Positions 18,044 through 26,983 of a stretch of DNA of 64,000 nt are shown here, piece after piece. The notes below the pieces were generated by a model. That model saw nothing but the letters and a program-made list of their open reading frames with translations. It was not told where the DNA came from and ran no database searches. Origin of the DNA: Aeromonas sp. FDAARGOS 1405 (GTDB lineage Bacteria; Pseudomonadota; Gammaproteobacteria; Enterobacterales; Aeromonadaceae); contig NZ_CP077311.1 of assembly GCF_019048265.1 (NCBI RefSeq), positions 2,799,001 to 2,863,000 of the forward strand, in the 5' to 3' direction. The translations under genes and the position numbers were made by a program. The stretch's first letter is position 1, and each line of letters begins with the position of its first letter.

Positions 18044-19867
18044 TCAGGCAGGCGTGGCGCCCGCCTCCTGTTCGCTTGGCAGGGTGAGGCGCGCCGAGTC
18101 GGGCAGGGCATCATCCTGCGGCCAATTCGAGCGGATGGCATCTGTGGTGCTCTCCACCACCGCATCATCCTTGAACACCGGCTCGCGGTAGCAGCGGGTC
18201 AGGCGCAGCGCCTGATACATATCGGGGCAGAGGATGATCCCCTCATCGCCCACCCGCACACCCGCCTGCTTTAGCCAGTGGGTCATCTGGCCGTGGCGAC
18301 CCGCCATCACCATATGGATGCCGCGCCGTTTCAGATCTTTGTGCAGCTCTCCCACCATGCTCATCACGCTGATGTCCTGATGGGTGAAGCAGGCGACCGC
18401 ATCGATCACCAGACACTTGGGGGCTCGGGGATCCTGCACCAGCAGGGCAAGCACCCGCCGCTTGAAATAGGGGGCATTGAAGTAGGTGAGCGGCGAGTTG
18501 AAGCGATAGACCAGAATACCCGGGATCGCCTTGGCCTGTTCGTTGTCCCCCAGGGTGCGCACCACCCCCTCGTCATCCATGCCGAGTAGTTGATCGGTGG
18601 GGCGCATCACATTGCGCAGGAACTGGAATAGCCCCAGCAACACGGCAAGGGTGATCCCGGGGATCACTCCCATGGTGAGCACGCTGATAAAGGTGACCAG
18701 CGCCAACCAGAAGGCGGAGCGGTCGGAGTGGCGCAGCGCCCACAGTCCGCGAAAATCGGTGAGCGACAGAGAGGCCATCACCAGCACCACCCCGAGGGCG
18801 GCTGTGGGTATATATTTGAGCGGCGCCGTCAGATAGAAGGTGATGAGGGCGATCACTGCTGCGGCGATGATGGAGACCAACTGGCTCTTGCCGCCGTTGG
18901 CGTCGTTGACCGCAGTGCGCGAATCCGCGCCGCTGATGGCAAAACCCTGGGAGACTGCGGAGGCGAGGTTGGCCATACCGAGGGCCCGAAACTCCTTGTC
19001 CGCGTCTATCTCGTAACCGTTTTTGGCTGCAAAGCTGCGGGCGGTCAGCATCATGGAGACGAAGCTCACCATGGCCAGGTTAAGGGCGGGCAGCACCAGC
19101 TCCCGCATCAGGCCGGGGGGGAATTCCGGCATCTGGAAGGCGGGCAGGCCGGAACCCACCGCCCCCAGGGTGGCGATATCAAACTGGCCGAGATTAAAGC
19201 CCCACACCAGCGCAGCGGTCACCACCATGGCCACCATGGAGGAGGGCCATGCCGGTTTGTAGCGCTTGGCCAGCAGCAGGGTGAGCAGAGCCACCAGACT
19301 CATGGCCAGGGTCGGCAGATGGGTCTGGGTAATATAGGTCGCCCCGCTGGCAATCCGCTCGATGAGGTAACGTTCGCTGAAAGTGAAGCCGAAGATCTTG
19401 GAGAGCTGGCCCACCATGATGGTGATGGCCACACCATTGAGCAGCCCCATCAGGATCGGGCGGGAGAGAAAGTCCGCCAGCACCCCCAGCTTGAAGCGGC
19501 TGGCAATCAGGCACCAGAAGCCGGTCATGGCGGTCATGGTCATCACAAGTTGCCAGTGACGGGTTGGATCGCCTGCGGCCAGCGGCGTCACCACGGCGGC
19601 GATGACCGCACAGGTGGCGGCATCGGGGCCGACAATCAGCTGGCGGGAGGTGCCAAACAGGGCGTAGACCAGCATGGGCAGGATGCAGGAGTAGAGGCCG
19701 ACGATGGCACCCACCCCGGCAAGCTCGGCATAGGCGATGGCGACGGGCAGGGCCACGGCCGCCACCGAGAGTCCGGCGCGAAGATCTGGCATCAACCAGG
19801 CGCGCTGGTAATGCAGCAGGGCGGCGAGGCCCGGTAGCCAGCGTTCGAGAGAGAAGAAGTCGCGCAT
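18044..19867 (-). CDS. SulP (SLC26) family anion permease with STAS domain
   Basis: 607-residue inner-membrane transporter. It starts near the membrane with the family motif YAELAGVGAIVGLYSCILPMLVYALFG, followed by SRQLIVGPDAATCAVIA, and carries about 10-14 membrane segments to residue 430. A cytoplasmic STAS domain follows (about 455-560), with LVIDAVACFTHQDIS at its nucleotide-binding-like loop. SulP proteins carry sulfate, bicarbonate or dicarboxylates; nothing in the neighbourhood decides among these. The ribosome site before ATG is weak. Confidence 0.93.
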   Translation of the reverse strand: MRDFFSLERWLPGLAALLHYQRAWLMPDLRAGLSVAAVALPVAIAYAELAGVGAIVGLYSCILPMLVYALFGTSRQLIVGPDAATCAVIAAVVTPLAAGDPTRHWQLVMTMTAMTGFWCLIASRFKLGVLADFLSRPILMGLLNGVAITIMVGQLSKIFGFTFSERYLIERIASGATYITQTHLPTLAMSLVALLTLLLAKRYKPAWPSSMVAMVVTAALVWGFNLGQFDIATLGAVGSGLPAFQMPEFPPGLMRELVLPALNLAMVSFVSMMLTARSFAAKNGYEIDADKEFRALGMANLASAVSQGFAISGADSRTAVNDANGGKSQLVSIIAAAVIALITFYLTAPLKYIPTAALGVVLVMASLSLTDFRGLWALRHSDRSAFWLALVTFISVLTMGVIPGITLAVLLGLFQFLRNVMRPTDQLLGMDDEGVVRTLGDNEQAKAIPGILVYRFNSPLTYFNAPYFKRRVLALLVQDPRAPKCLVIDAVACFTHQDISVMSMVGELHKDLKRRGIHMVMAGRHGQMTHWLKQAGVRVGDEGIILCPDMYQALRLTRCYREPVFKDDAVVESTTDAIRSNWPQDDALPDSARLTLPSEQEAGATPA

Positions 19868-19938
19868 TATTTAACCCATTGAGTTACAACCAGCTTTTCC
19901 CCTAGTGTGCCCAAGGTTATCGAAAGATTGCAATCAGG

Positions 19939-20529
19939 TTATGGCCAGTTTACCTGAAGGTCAGGCCAGATAGCCTGCCAGCGTTTCTCCTTGATGCGCT
20001 GGGTAAAAATCTGTTTGTCCTGACGACATCTGGGGTTGGCACTCACTTGCAGCGACCAGTTGATGGCAAAGCCGTAGGGGGCAAGCCACTCGAACTCGCC
20101 ATCCCGGGTGAGGCGTACGCCGATGCAGGTGGGCACCTCGACCCAATGGCTGAGCGCCTCAAGGCTGCTGGCAAACGGCGCTACCAGCTGGCGAGTATGC
20201 ATGCGGGCCTGATTGCGCACCTCCCACTGCTGGCCGGGCAGGCGTTTGGCGAGCCAAGCTTCGTGCTCCGCTTCGGCCAGCCCTTGCGGATCGGTTTTAT
20301 CGAGATAGATAAGGTCGATATCGTTGAGCGGGGTGGGCACCGCCTTGTGGTGAAGGTGATCCCAGATGAGGTTGCGGATAAAACCGGCCCCCAGCGCCCA
20401 GTCGGGCAGATTGAGCTCGGCCGCGGCTTGCAGGCAGGCCATCCGCTGCGGATCGGCCCGCAGCAGGGCTTCTGTTTTGGCTTGGAATTGCTGTTCGAGG
20501 ACGGTGTTCAGAGGTTCAGTTGTTGGCAT
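19939..20529 (-). CDS. nucleotidyltransferase-like protein (PF06042 type)
   Basis: 196 residues. The block LGAGFIRNLIWDHLH, then NDIDLIYLDKTD gives the paired aspartates of a polymerase-beta-like nucleotidyltransferase, and the C-terminal ENSWSLQVSANPR-like segment ends with a FTQRIKEKRW helix, as in the DUF925 family. The substrate is unknown. I start at 20529 (MPTTEPLNTV); an earlier ATG at 20550 would lengthen the overlap. It overlaps the upstream mini-GNAT gene by 14 bases, so the two form a coupled pair. Confidence 0.85.
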   Translation of the reverse strand: MPTTEPLNTVLEQQFQAKTEALLRADPQRMACLQAAAELNLPDWALGAGFIRNLIWDHLHHKAVPTPLNDIDLIYLDKTDPQGLAEAEHEAWLAKRLPGQQWEVRNQARMHTRQLVAPFASSLEALSHWVEVPTCIGVRLTRDGEFEWLAPYGFAINWSLQVSANPRCRQDKQIFTQRIKEKRWQAIWPDLQVNWP

Positions 20530-20776
20530 TGCGGCGTAACCAGACATCAATGTAGCGACAGCTCGGCACTATAGTGAGCCCCTCCGCCTGAGTCCAGTTG
20601 AAGAAGGCGCGCGCCAGCTGATCGGCAATCCCCTGCACCCGCAGCTCGGGGGGGACGAAAGTACTGTAGGCGTCGATGGTCTTGGCATCGAGGCGCCGGT
20701 AGCGCAGTCTCGACTCTTTCCCCTCAACCATACAGATAAACTGTTGCTGGTTGGCCTGATGAATAATCTCGCTCAT
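20516..20776 (-). CDS. small GNAT-like N-acetyltransferase (YjdJ type)
   Basis: 86 residues, a minimal acetyltransferase of the PF14542 type. ESRLRYRRLDAKTIDAYSTFVPPELRVQGIADQLARAFFNWTQ contains the shortened acetyl-CoA loop (LRVQGIA). CRYIDVWLRRN closes the fold. AGAGGTG six bases before 20776 decides the start. It is the first gene of a coupled pair with the nucleotidyltransferase-like protein. Confidence 0.88.
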   Translation of the reverse strand: MSEIIHQANQQQFICMVEGKESRLRYRRLDAKTIDAYSTFVPPELRVQGIADQLARAFFNWTQAEGLTIVPSCRYIDVWLRRNANN

Positions 20777-20914
20777 GGTGGGCACCTCTGGCATCAAGAT
20801 GGTGTTGTTGGCACAAGATAGCGGTTAGCCAAGGTATAGAACAGATAATGAGAGCCCGTGGTCAATATCATCCCCCTTTGACAGAGGGCGCATCGATATC
20901 GCGATGTAGATCAA

Positions 20915-20939
20915 GGTGCCCGATGGTGAGTCGGGCACC
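20915..20939 (-). terminator. hairpin after the alcohol dehydrogenase gene
   Basis: GGTGCCCGA and TCGGGCACC form a 9-bp stem 41 bases past the stop; only a short TT follows. It probably ends the dehydrogenase operon. A separate imperfect palindrome, CATCGATATCGCGATG, lies at 20891-20906. Confidence 0.5.
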
Positions 20940-20979
20940 GCGTTAGTGTCAGCACAAGATTATTGGCAAAGGGGAGGGA

Positions 20980-22164
20980 TCAGACCCAGGCTCGCTCCAG
21001 CAGGGTGAGTAACTGCTCACGGTCGGCGTCCTTGCGATTGAACAGCAGGGCACCGTCGTTGACCGCCAGATCGCGGATCTCGGTCAGTAGCGAGCGATCG
21101 CTTACCCCAGCCTCGCTCATGGTGCGCGGCAGCTTGACCGCTTGCCACAAGGTGTCGCGCAGGGTGCGAATAGCTGTGATGGTCGCTTCCGCCCGCTGAT
21201 GGGCCGGGGTGGCAGCAAAGCGCTCTGCCCCCACCAGCGGCAACAGCAGCCGGGCCAACTCGCTATCCACCTCGGGGCGGTTGTAGTCGAGCACGGTCGG
21301 CAAAAAGAGGTTCATGCACAGCCCGTGGGGCAGATGGCAGCGGGCTCCCAGACTGTGGCCGAGGGCGTGCACCAGCCCCACCATGGAGTTGGAAAAAGCC
21401 ATGCCAGCCAGCGTGGAGCCTTCCGCCAGTTGCAGCCGCAGCTGTTTGTTTTGCGGGTCGTGGATGATTTGCGGCAGGGCGCTGGCGATCTTCTCCACTG
21501 CCATCAGGGCCAGCGCATCGCTCACCGGGTTCTTGGCGGTACCGATAAAGGCCTCGATGGCGTGGGTCATGGCATCCATGGCGGTAGCGGCGGTGATATT
21601 GAGGGGCAGTCCCTGGGTCAGGCGCGGGTCGAGCACCGCCAGCTGGGGCAGCAGGAAGGGGGAGGTGAAGGGCACCTTGCGCCCGCTCGCCTCATCCTTG
21701 ATCACTGCAACCAATGTCACTTCTGATCCTGTGCCCGCCGTGGTGGGCACCACCGCCAGCGGCTTGAGGGGACGGGTCAGGCAACCGGCGCCCGAGTAGT
21801 CGAGCAGATGATCCCCCCCCATGGAAGTGAGAATGTTGACTGCCTTGGCGGTGTCGATGACCGAGCCGCCCCCCAGCGCCACCAGACTGTCGCAGTCGAG
21901 CTCGCGGTAGCGTTTGGCGATCCGCTCCACCACGGCAGTGGAAGAGTCAGCCGGGATCTCGTCCCAGATGGCGGCAACCGGCAGCTCCCCCTCGGCCAGC
22001 ACATTGGCCAGCAGGGTGGCAAGGCCGGTGGCATTGACCCCCTTGTCGGTCAGCAGCAGCGGGCGACGGGCCCCGAGGCTGGCCAGCTCGCTGGCCAGCT
22101 GCTCCAGCGCCTGTTCACCGGCCAGCAGTTTGACCGGGCAGAAGAAATCGTAATAGCGGCTCAT
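20980..22164 (-). CDS. iron-containing alcohol dehydrogenase
   Basis: 394-residue group III NAD(P)-dependent dehydrogenase. The nucleotide site reads ALGGGSVIDTAKAVNIL, and metal ligands are in ITAATAMDAMTHAIEAF and HALGHSLGARCHLPHGL, with the Asp and three His expected. GGAGCTTTGAA precedes ATG. It is the last gene of the aldehyde/alcohol operon, 18 bases after the unknown protein. Together with the aldehyde dehydrogenase it would interconvert an alcohol, its aldehyde and acid. The natural substrate is not evident. Confidence 0.95.
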   Translation of the reverse strand: MSRYYDFFCPVKLLAGEQALEQLASELASLGARRPLLLTDKGVNATGLATLLANVLAEGELPVAAIWDEIPADSSTAVVERIAKRYRELDCDSLVALGGGSVIDTAKAVNILTSMGGDHLLDYSGAGCLTRPLKPLAVVPTTAGTGSEVTLVAVIKDEASGRKVPFTSPFLLPQLAVLDPRLTQGLPLNITAATAMDAMTHAIEAFIGTAKNPVSDALALMAVEKIASALPQIIHDPQNKQLRLQLAEGSTLAGMAFSNSMVGLVHALGHSLGARCHLPHGLCMNLFLPTVLDYNRPEVDSELARLLLPLVGAERFAATPAHQRAEATITAIRTLRDTLWQAVKLPRTMSEAGVSDRSLLTEIRDLAVNDGALLFNRKDADREQLLTLLERAWV

Positions 22165-22182
22165 TTCAAAGCTCCTTGCGCG

Positions 22183-22701
22183 TTAGCCGGTCACCAGACC
22201 CAGATAGATGTTGCAGGCCCGGCCGATCTTGTTGGTCGGGGCGGGATAGTGGCGCAGCAGAGGCCGCGCGATAAAGGCGGGCAGGATCAGGGACTGCAAC
22301 TGCTCAAGCCCCCGTACCAGATGCATGGCAACGGTCAGATCTCCCTCCACCAGCAGCCGGTTTTCGCCAAATGCCTGATTGACCCCGAGCCGAAAACTCA
22401 GGGCGCGAAAGGCGATATTGGGATGCTTGAAGCGCACCCGTAGCGGATGGATGGTGGCATGAGGGGCGACTGGCGCGCCGGGATACCAGCGGCCACCCTG
22501 CTTGTGCATGTTCATGGCGTAGCCGATGCCGCCCACTTCGAGGCGAATAGCCAGCCCGTCCGGCAACGGCGCCAATTCACGGCGCACTGCCTCGTCGGTG
22601 CGGGCGGCGCGACAGAGGGTGCGACCCACCACCCAGAGCAGAGTGGTGATCCAGAGGCGGCGGCCAAGGGCTGCCGCAGGTTCAAACATCCGTGTTTGCA
22701 T
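22183..22701 (-). CDS. unknown protein, possible SCP2-like lipid-binding fold
   Basis: 172 residues. After a hydrophobic helix near the N-terminus (ALGRRLWITTLLWVVGRTL), the sequence runs LPDGLAIRLEVGGIGYAMNM and LRVRFKHPNIAFRALSFRLGVNQAFGENRLLVEGDLTVAMHLVR, a pattern similar to sterol-carrier (SCP2) domains. I do not claim the family firmly. Its start overlaps the TetR gene end by 20 bases, so it is within the operon and may bind the hydrophobic substrate or product of the dehydrogenases. Confidence 0.75.
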   Translation of the reverse strand: MQTRMFEPAAALGRRLWITTLLWVVGRTLCRAARTDEAVRRELAPLPDGLAIRLEVGGIGYAMNMHKQGGRWYPGAPVAPHATIHPLRVRFKHPNIAFRALSFRLGVNQAFGENRLLVEGDLTVAMHLVRGLEQLQSLILPAFIARPLLRHYPAPTNKIGRACNIYLGLVTG

Positions 22702-23302
22702 GAGGATTGGCTCCTGAGATGGCTGACCAGAAGAGGGCGAACGCACTGGCTTGCCAGTAGTCGTCCTCTCCCAGCTCCGGTTGATCGACAAACAGTGATG
22801 CGCAAGCGAGGAACTGGCCCTGACACACCTCCAGCAACAGTGGCGCGGGAGCCTGCATCAGCTCGCCGCTGGCCTGCCCCTTTGCCAGCAGGGCTGGCAG
22901 AAAGCGCAGGGCATCGTTCAGGATCTGGCTGCGGGCCGGTCTGGCCAGCAGCGGAGAGTGAAAGAAGCCCAGCACGAATTTGAGCTCATTGGGATGCGCG
23001 AGCATCCACCCCATCGCCAGCTGCCAGTAGTGGCGGGTCTGGTCGTACAGCGGCAGGGTGGGATCTGCTTCATGGATGGCGCTCCCCATCCGGGTCTTTA
23101 CATCCTGATAGAGGGCGAGGATCAGCGCCTCCTTGCTCGGAAAGTGGTGGAACAGAGTGCCGTTGGCCACCCCGGCCGCCTTGGCGATACGGGCGGTGGC
23201 GGCCCCCTGCAGGCCATCTTCGGCGCAGAGGGCGAGGGCGGCATCCAGGATCTGGCGGCGCTTGTCGGTCATGGTTTGTGGCTGCGGGATAGCCTGCTTC
23301 AT
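22682..23302 (-). CDS. TetR family transcriptional regulator
   Basis: 206 residues. The N-terminal helix-turn-helix is RIAKAAGVANGTLFHHFPSKEALI; the remainder is a helical ligand domain. GGAG six bases before 23302 supports that start over 23308. The gene begins 11 bases after the aldehyde dehydrogenase stop and is inside the operon it probably controls. A perfect palindrome with 8-base arms lies in the promoter (24781-24800) and is the natural operator. An aldehyde or alcohol is a likely inducer, by inference. Confidence 0.93.
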   Translation of the reverse strand: MKQAIPQPQTMTDKRRQILDAALALCAEDGLQGAATARIAKAAGVANGTLFHHFPSKEALILALYQDVKTRMGSAIHEADPTLPLYDQTRHYWQLAMGWMLAHPNELKFVLGFFHSPLLARPARSQILNDALRFLPALLAKGQASGELMQAPAPLLLEVCQGQFLACASLFVDQPELGEDDYWQASAFALFWSAISGANPHANTDV

Positions 23303-23313
23303 TGTCATCTCCA

Positions 23314-24759
23314 TCAGCGCAGGAAGAAGGCCATCATCAGCTTCTGGATCCAGCTGTGGTAGGGGGGATGGATCAGGGAGCCGGTGGTGAACTTGCCGCG
23401 GGTCAGCACGGTTTTTGCCTTGGAGAAGGTAAGAAACCCCTCGTGGCCGTGGTAGTGGCCCATGCCGGAGGCGCCGATGCCGCCAAACGGCACATCGTCG
23501 GCAGCCACCTGAAACAGGCTCTCGTTGATCGCCATGCCGCCGGAGTGGGTCTCCCGGGTCACTCGCGCCTGCAACTCGGGATCGAAGCTCATCAGATAGA
23601 GGGCCAGCGGGCGGGGCCGCTCGGCCACATAGGCGAGCGCCTCCTCCAGGGTGTCGTAGGGGATGAGCGGCAGCAGCGGCCCGAAGATCTCCTGCTGCAT
23701 TACCTGACACTGACTCGGCACCCCGGTCAGCAGATGGGGCACCAGCAGGCGACGCTGGTCGTCGCGGGCCGGGCTGCCACAGGGATGGAGCTGGGCACCC
23801 GCCTGCTCGGCTTCATCGAGCCAGCTGACGAGACGTTGATACTGGCGGTCGTTGATGATGGCGCCGTAGTCGGCGCTATTGAGCCCCTGCGGGTAGAGCT
23901 TGCTGAAGTGGCGGCGATAGGCGGCGATAAAGTTATCCACCTCGCTGCGGGGCAGCAGCACATAGTCGGGGGCGACGCAGATCTGCCCGGCGTTGAGGCT
24001 CTTGCCGAAGATCATCCGCTCGACCGCGGTGGCGACCGGCATGTCGGGGGCGATGAGACAGGGGCTCTTGCCACCCAGCTCAAGGGTGAGGGGGGTGAGC
24101 TGGGGCGCGGCGGCGGCCATCACCAGCTTGCCCACCATGGTGGAGCCGGTAAAGAGCAGGTGATCGAACGGCAGTGAGCTGAACGCTGCCGCCATCTGGG
24201 CATCTCCCTCGATGATGGCGATCTCGTTTTCGTCAAACACGCTGGTGAGCATGGTGCGCAGCACGGCGTTGGTATGAGGGGTGAACTCGGAGAGTTTCAG
24301 CATCGCCCGGTTGCCCGCCGCGATGGCGGTGATGAGGGGGCCAAGGCTCAGCATCACCGGAAAGTTCCACGGCACGATAATGCCGACCACCCCGAGCGGC
24401 TGGAAGTGCACCTCCACTTTGGCGGGGGCCAGCAGCAGGCCGGTGTGACGGCGGTGGGGCTGCATCCAGCGTTTGAGCCGCTTCTGGGTGTAGTTGATCT
24501 GCATGATGCAGGGCAGCACATCGGCGATCAGGCTGTCGTAGTGGCTGCGCTGACCATAATCTGCCGCCAGCGCCTTGCACAGCTGTCCCTTGTGGGCGAG
24601 CAACGCCTGTTTGAGTTTGGTCAGCTGCGCCCGGCGCTCGGCCAGGGTAGGCATGGGGTGAGCCAGACTCGCCCGCTTGAGCCGCGCCAGCTGATCCGGC
24701 AGGGACATCTTGATGGCGAGGATATCCTCAGGAGTGTGTTGAAGCTGCGCCGCACCCAT
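23314..24759 (-). CDS. coniferyl-aldehyde-dehydrogenase-like aldehyde dehydrogenase
   Basis: 481-residue NAD(P)-dependent enzyme of the short class related to CalB and class 3 ALDH. The PWNFPVMLSLGPL cofactor motif, catalytic Glu in TLELGGKSP and catalytic Cys in NAGQICVAPDYVL are present. The C-terminal segment (LIHPPYHSWIQKLMMAFFLR) is hydrophobic and could attach the enzyme to the membrane, as in fatty-aldehyde dehydrogenases. GGAGAACAAC precedes ATG. It is the first gene of a four-gene operon. Oxidation of a medium-chain or aromatic aldehyde is likely; the exact substrate is not decided. Confidence 0.93.
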   Translation of the reverse strand: MGAAQLQHTPEDILAIKMSLPDQLARLKRASLAHPMPTLAERRAQLTKLKQALLAHKGQLCKALAADYGQRSHYDSLIADVLPCIMQINYTQKRLKRWMQPHRRHTGLLLAPAKVEVHFQPLGVVGIIVPWNFPVMLSLGPLITAIAAGNRAMLKLSEFTPHTNAVLRTMLTSVFDENEIAIIEGDAQMAAAFSSLPFDHLLFTGSTMVGKLVMAAAAPQLTPLTLELGGKSPCLIAPDMPVATAVERMIFGKSLNAGQICVAPDYVLLPRSEVDNFIAAYRRHFSKLYPQGLNSADYGAIINDRQYQRLVSWLDEAEQAGAQLHPCGSPARDDQRRLLVPHLLTGVPSQCQVMQQEIFGPLLPLIPYDTLEEALAYVAERPRPLALYLMSFDPELQARVTRETHSGGMAINESLFQVAADDVPFGGIGASGMGHYHGHEGFLTFSKAKTVLTRGKFTTGSLIHPPYHSWIQKLMMAFFLR

Positions 24760-24780
24760 GTTGTTCTCCGCACGAAAAAT

Positions 24781-24800
24781 GACCGACTGATTAGTCGGTC
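24781..24800. promoter_or_regulatory. palindromic operator, probably for the operon's TetR regulator
   Basis: GACCGACT and AGTCGGTC around GATT form a perfect inverted repeat, 22 bases before the aldehyde dehydrogenase start, where it would overlap the promoter or transcription start. Confidence 0.75.
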
Positions 24801-24971
24801 TAAATCTAGCTGTTTGTTACCGGAATGTAAAGCTGGCAAGCTGTCTGCCGTTCACCATGAGCCGGACGCAAGAGAGAACTGTGTGTCTCCCCACACTTTT
24901 GTGGTTTGCTCGTTGGTGACTTATCTAATAAGGGGTAGTTTTTGGCTATTAACCTACACGGAGAGAGCACT

Positions 24972-25265
24972 ATGACCAGGGAACTGAACAGCTTGTTGGC
25001 CCGGCTTGAAGATGTGGTTGAGCGGATGCCGGATTGCTTCAACACCTACGAATTCGCCCAGAAGCTGGCACTGCAATATCAGCCGGAATTCTTTGCCGCG
25101 GGCCACTCTCTAGCCGAGCACGAGGGCAAGGTACTGCGGGTGCTGCACCAGAAGATCGCCGAAGCGCTGGCGGGCAGCGAGATGGTGATTGAAGGGGCTC
25201 TGCTCCCCTGCGTCACCCCCTGGGGGGAGAAGGCGACCTCACCGCGTTGGCACCGCAAGCACTGA
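24972..25265 (+). CDS. small protein of unknown function
   Basis: 97 residues, cytoplasmic. The start MTRELNSLLARLEDVVERMP is chosen because GGAGAGAG lies just upstream at about 24960-24967; a TTG further up is less likely. The first 75 residues are mostly helical (TYEFAQKLALQYQPEFFA; EHEGKVLRVLHQKIAEAL). I do not recognise the family. It is transcribed alone and ends in a clear terminator. Confidence 0.8.
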   Translation: MTRELNSLLARLEDVVERMPDCFNTYEFAQKLALQYQPEFFAAGHSLAEHEGKVLRVLHQKIAEALAGSEMVIEGALLPCVTPWGEKATSPRWHRKH

Positions 25266-25317
25266 GGATCCGGTCAGGCAGATCACTGCCAGATAGCAGA
25301 TAACGAACAACGATAAA

Positions 25318-25351
25318 GGGCGCGGCGCTGGCAACAGGGCCGCGTTTTTTA
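25318..25351 (+). terminator. intrinsic terminator
   Basis: CGCGGC and GCCGCG flank an eleven-base loop, followed by TTTTTT. Confidence 0.75.
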
Positions 25352-25484
25352 TGCTAATTGTCGCCAGCAGCGCCCCCGCTGCCGGGAGCAAAGGCCCGCT
25401 CTGTGATCCCATGCCGGGATATGGGGCCGTCAGCCGGATAGACTCTCCCTTTTGTCGCAGGGTTTGTCACCGTAGGAATTTCTC

Positions 25485-26453
25485 ATGACCCATAAAATCA
25501 TTCTGGATACCGACCCGGGTATCGACGATGCCATGGCCATCCTGTTTGCCGAGGCCCACCCCGCCATCGAGCTGCTCGCCATCACCACTGTTTTTGGTAA
25601 CGCCACCATCGACAATGGCACCCGCAACGCCCTCTGGCTCAAGCAGAAGTACGGCATGAAGGCGGATGTGGCCAAAGGTGCTGCCGCCCCGCTGCTGCGC
25701 GAGCCGGTTGGCCCCACCACCATAGTCCACGGCCCGAGCGGCTTTGGCGATATGGAGGCGGGGGAGGTGACTATCGCTCCGGATCCTCGCCCCGCTTGGC
25801 AATATATTGTCGAGGCGGTGGAAGCCGCGCCGGGGGAGATCACCATAGTCACTATCGGCCCGCTGACCAATCTGGCGCTGGCGCTACAACAGGCGCCCGA
25901 GATTGTCTTGCTGGTGAAACAGGTGGTAGTGATGGGGGGCGCCTTTGGCGTCAACGGCCATCGTGGCAACGTGACCCCCTATGCCGAGGCCAATATTCAC
26001 GATGATCCCGATGCCGCCGACCGAGTCTTTACCGCCGATTGGCCTGTGGTGATCATCGGGCTGGACGTGACCCAGCAGAGCTTCTTCAGCAGCGCCTATC
26101 TTGATGAGCTCAAGGACAAGGCGGGAGAGCCGGGCCGTTTCCTGTGGGATGTGAGCCGCTTCTATCTGCGCTTCTACTCCGAGAAACTGGGGCTCTCCGG
26201 TTGCCACGTCCACGATCCGTCCGCCATCGCCTATGTGATTGATCCGACCCTCTTTACCCTGCGCGAGGGGCCGGTACGGGTTATCACCAGCGGTCCGGCC
26301 ATCGGCCACACCCTGCAAAAGTTCGATGGCAAGCGCCACTCCCACGATGACTGGTCAGCCTATCGTCCGCAGCAGGTCGGGGTGGCGGTGCGTGATGAGG
26401 CGCTGCTCGCTCTCTATCGCGAGACGCTGGTGGGTTGGGGCAAGGATTGCTGA
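25485..26453 (+). CDS. inosine-uridine preferring nucleoside hydrolase
   Basis: 322-residue enzyme that cleaves ribonucleosides to base and ribose. The calcium-binding motif DTDPGIDDAMA is at residues 8-18; FGNATIDNGT, IGPLTNLALAL and VVMGGAFGV are family blocks; and the late aspartate is in HVHDPSAIAYV, with His preceding. TAGGAATTTCTC precedes ATG. It is a single gene in a salvage role. Base preference cannot be assigned from the sequence alone. Confidence 0.95.
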   Translation: MTHKIILDTDPGIDDAMAILFAEAHPAIELLAITTVFGNATIDNGTRNALWLKQKYGMKADVAKGAAAPLLREPVGPTTIVHGPSGFGDMEAGEVTIAPDPRPAWQYIVEAVEAAPGEITIVTIGPLTNLALALQQAPEIVLLVKQVVVMGGAFGVNGHRGNVTPYAEANIHDDPDAADRVFTADWPVVIIGLDVTQQSFFSSAYLDELKDKAGEPGRFLWDVSRFYLRFYSEKLGLSGCHVHDPSAIAYVIDPTLFTLREGPVRVITSGPAIGHTLQKFDGKRHSHDDWSAYRPQQVGVAVRDEALLALYRETLVGWGKDC

Positions 26454-26559
26454 GCAAAGGGGCGCTATAGCGCTGAGGCGGGGGCTGTGATCGGCGCCAA
26501 ACAATCGGGGCGCATGGCCGCTTATACTGCCTGATATCAAGAGCTTGGGAGGGATGAAG

Positions 26560-26895
26560 ATGGCCTGGATTTCCTTGATCGTAGCGATTGCGCTGATCTG
26601 GTGGTTGATGAAGCTGGGGCGTGGCGCCCTGTTCGAGATCCGCCTTGCTCCCGGCAAGGTGGTGGTCAAGCAGGGCAAGGTCTCACCCGCTTTTATTGAC
26701 CATGCCAAACAGATCCTGCGCCACGATACGGTACGCGGTCGCATTGTGGGGCAGCGCGATGGCGATGGTGTGAAGTTGATCTTCTCCCGCTCTATCCCCG
26801 AGCCGGTGGCCCAGCGGTTTCGCAATATCTTCCCCTATGGCGATTACCGCCAGCCAACGGCGCCACTGCCGGGGCCAAAATCCCGCAAGGGATAA
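26560..26895 (+). CDS. DUF3634 family membrane-anchored protein
   Basis: 111 residues. One N-terminal membrane segment (ISLIVAIALIWWLM) is followed by a small domain with RLAPGKVVVKQGKVSPAFIDHAKQI and VRGRIVGQRDGDGVKLIFS, then IPEPVAQRFRNIFPY. It resembles the DUF3634 proteins of gammaproteobacteria, of unknown role. GGGAGGG at 26547-26553 favours the ATG at 26560 (MAWIS) over 26554. It is monocistronic. Confidence 0.85.
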   Translation: MAWISLIVAIALIWWLMKLGRGALFEIRLAPGKVVVKQGKVSPAFIDHAKQILRHDTVRGRIVGQRDGDGVKLIFSRSIPEPVAQRFRNIFPYGDYRQPTAPLPGPKSRKG

Positions 26896-26922
26896 GCACC
26901 GGAACGTGGTTAATCAATAGCA

Positions 26923-26952
26923 AACGGGCCTCCAGTGGAGGCCCGTTTTTTA
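26923..26952. terminator. bidirectional intrinsic terminator
   Basis: AACGGGCCTCC and GGAGGCCCGTT around AGT, followed by TTTT; it lies between the DUF3634 gene and the convergent cytochrome c gene. Confidence 0.85.
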
Positions 26953-26983
26953 TGGCACTTGGCCAAGAGAGGGCTGACAGCCC

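Noticed and set aside
18728..19837. Plus-strand frame of 369 codons antisense to the SulP gene
   Set aside because: His/Gly/Gln-rich translation, no family features, and the SulP gene on the minus strand explains the sequence.
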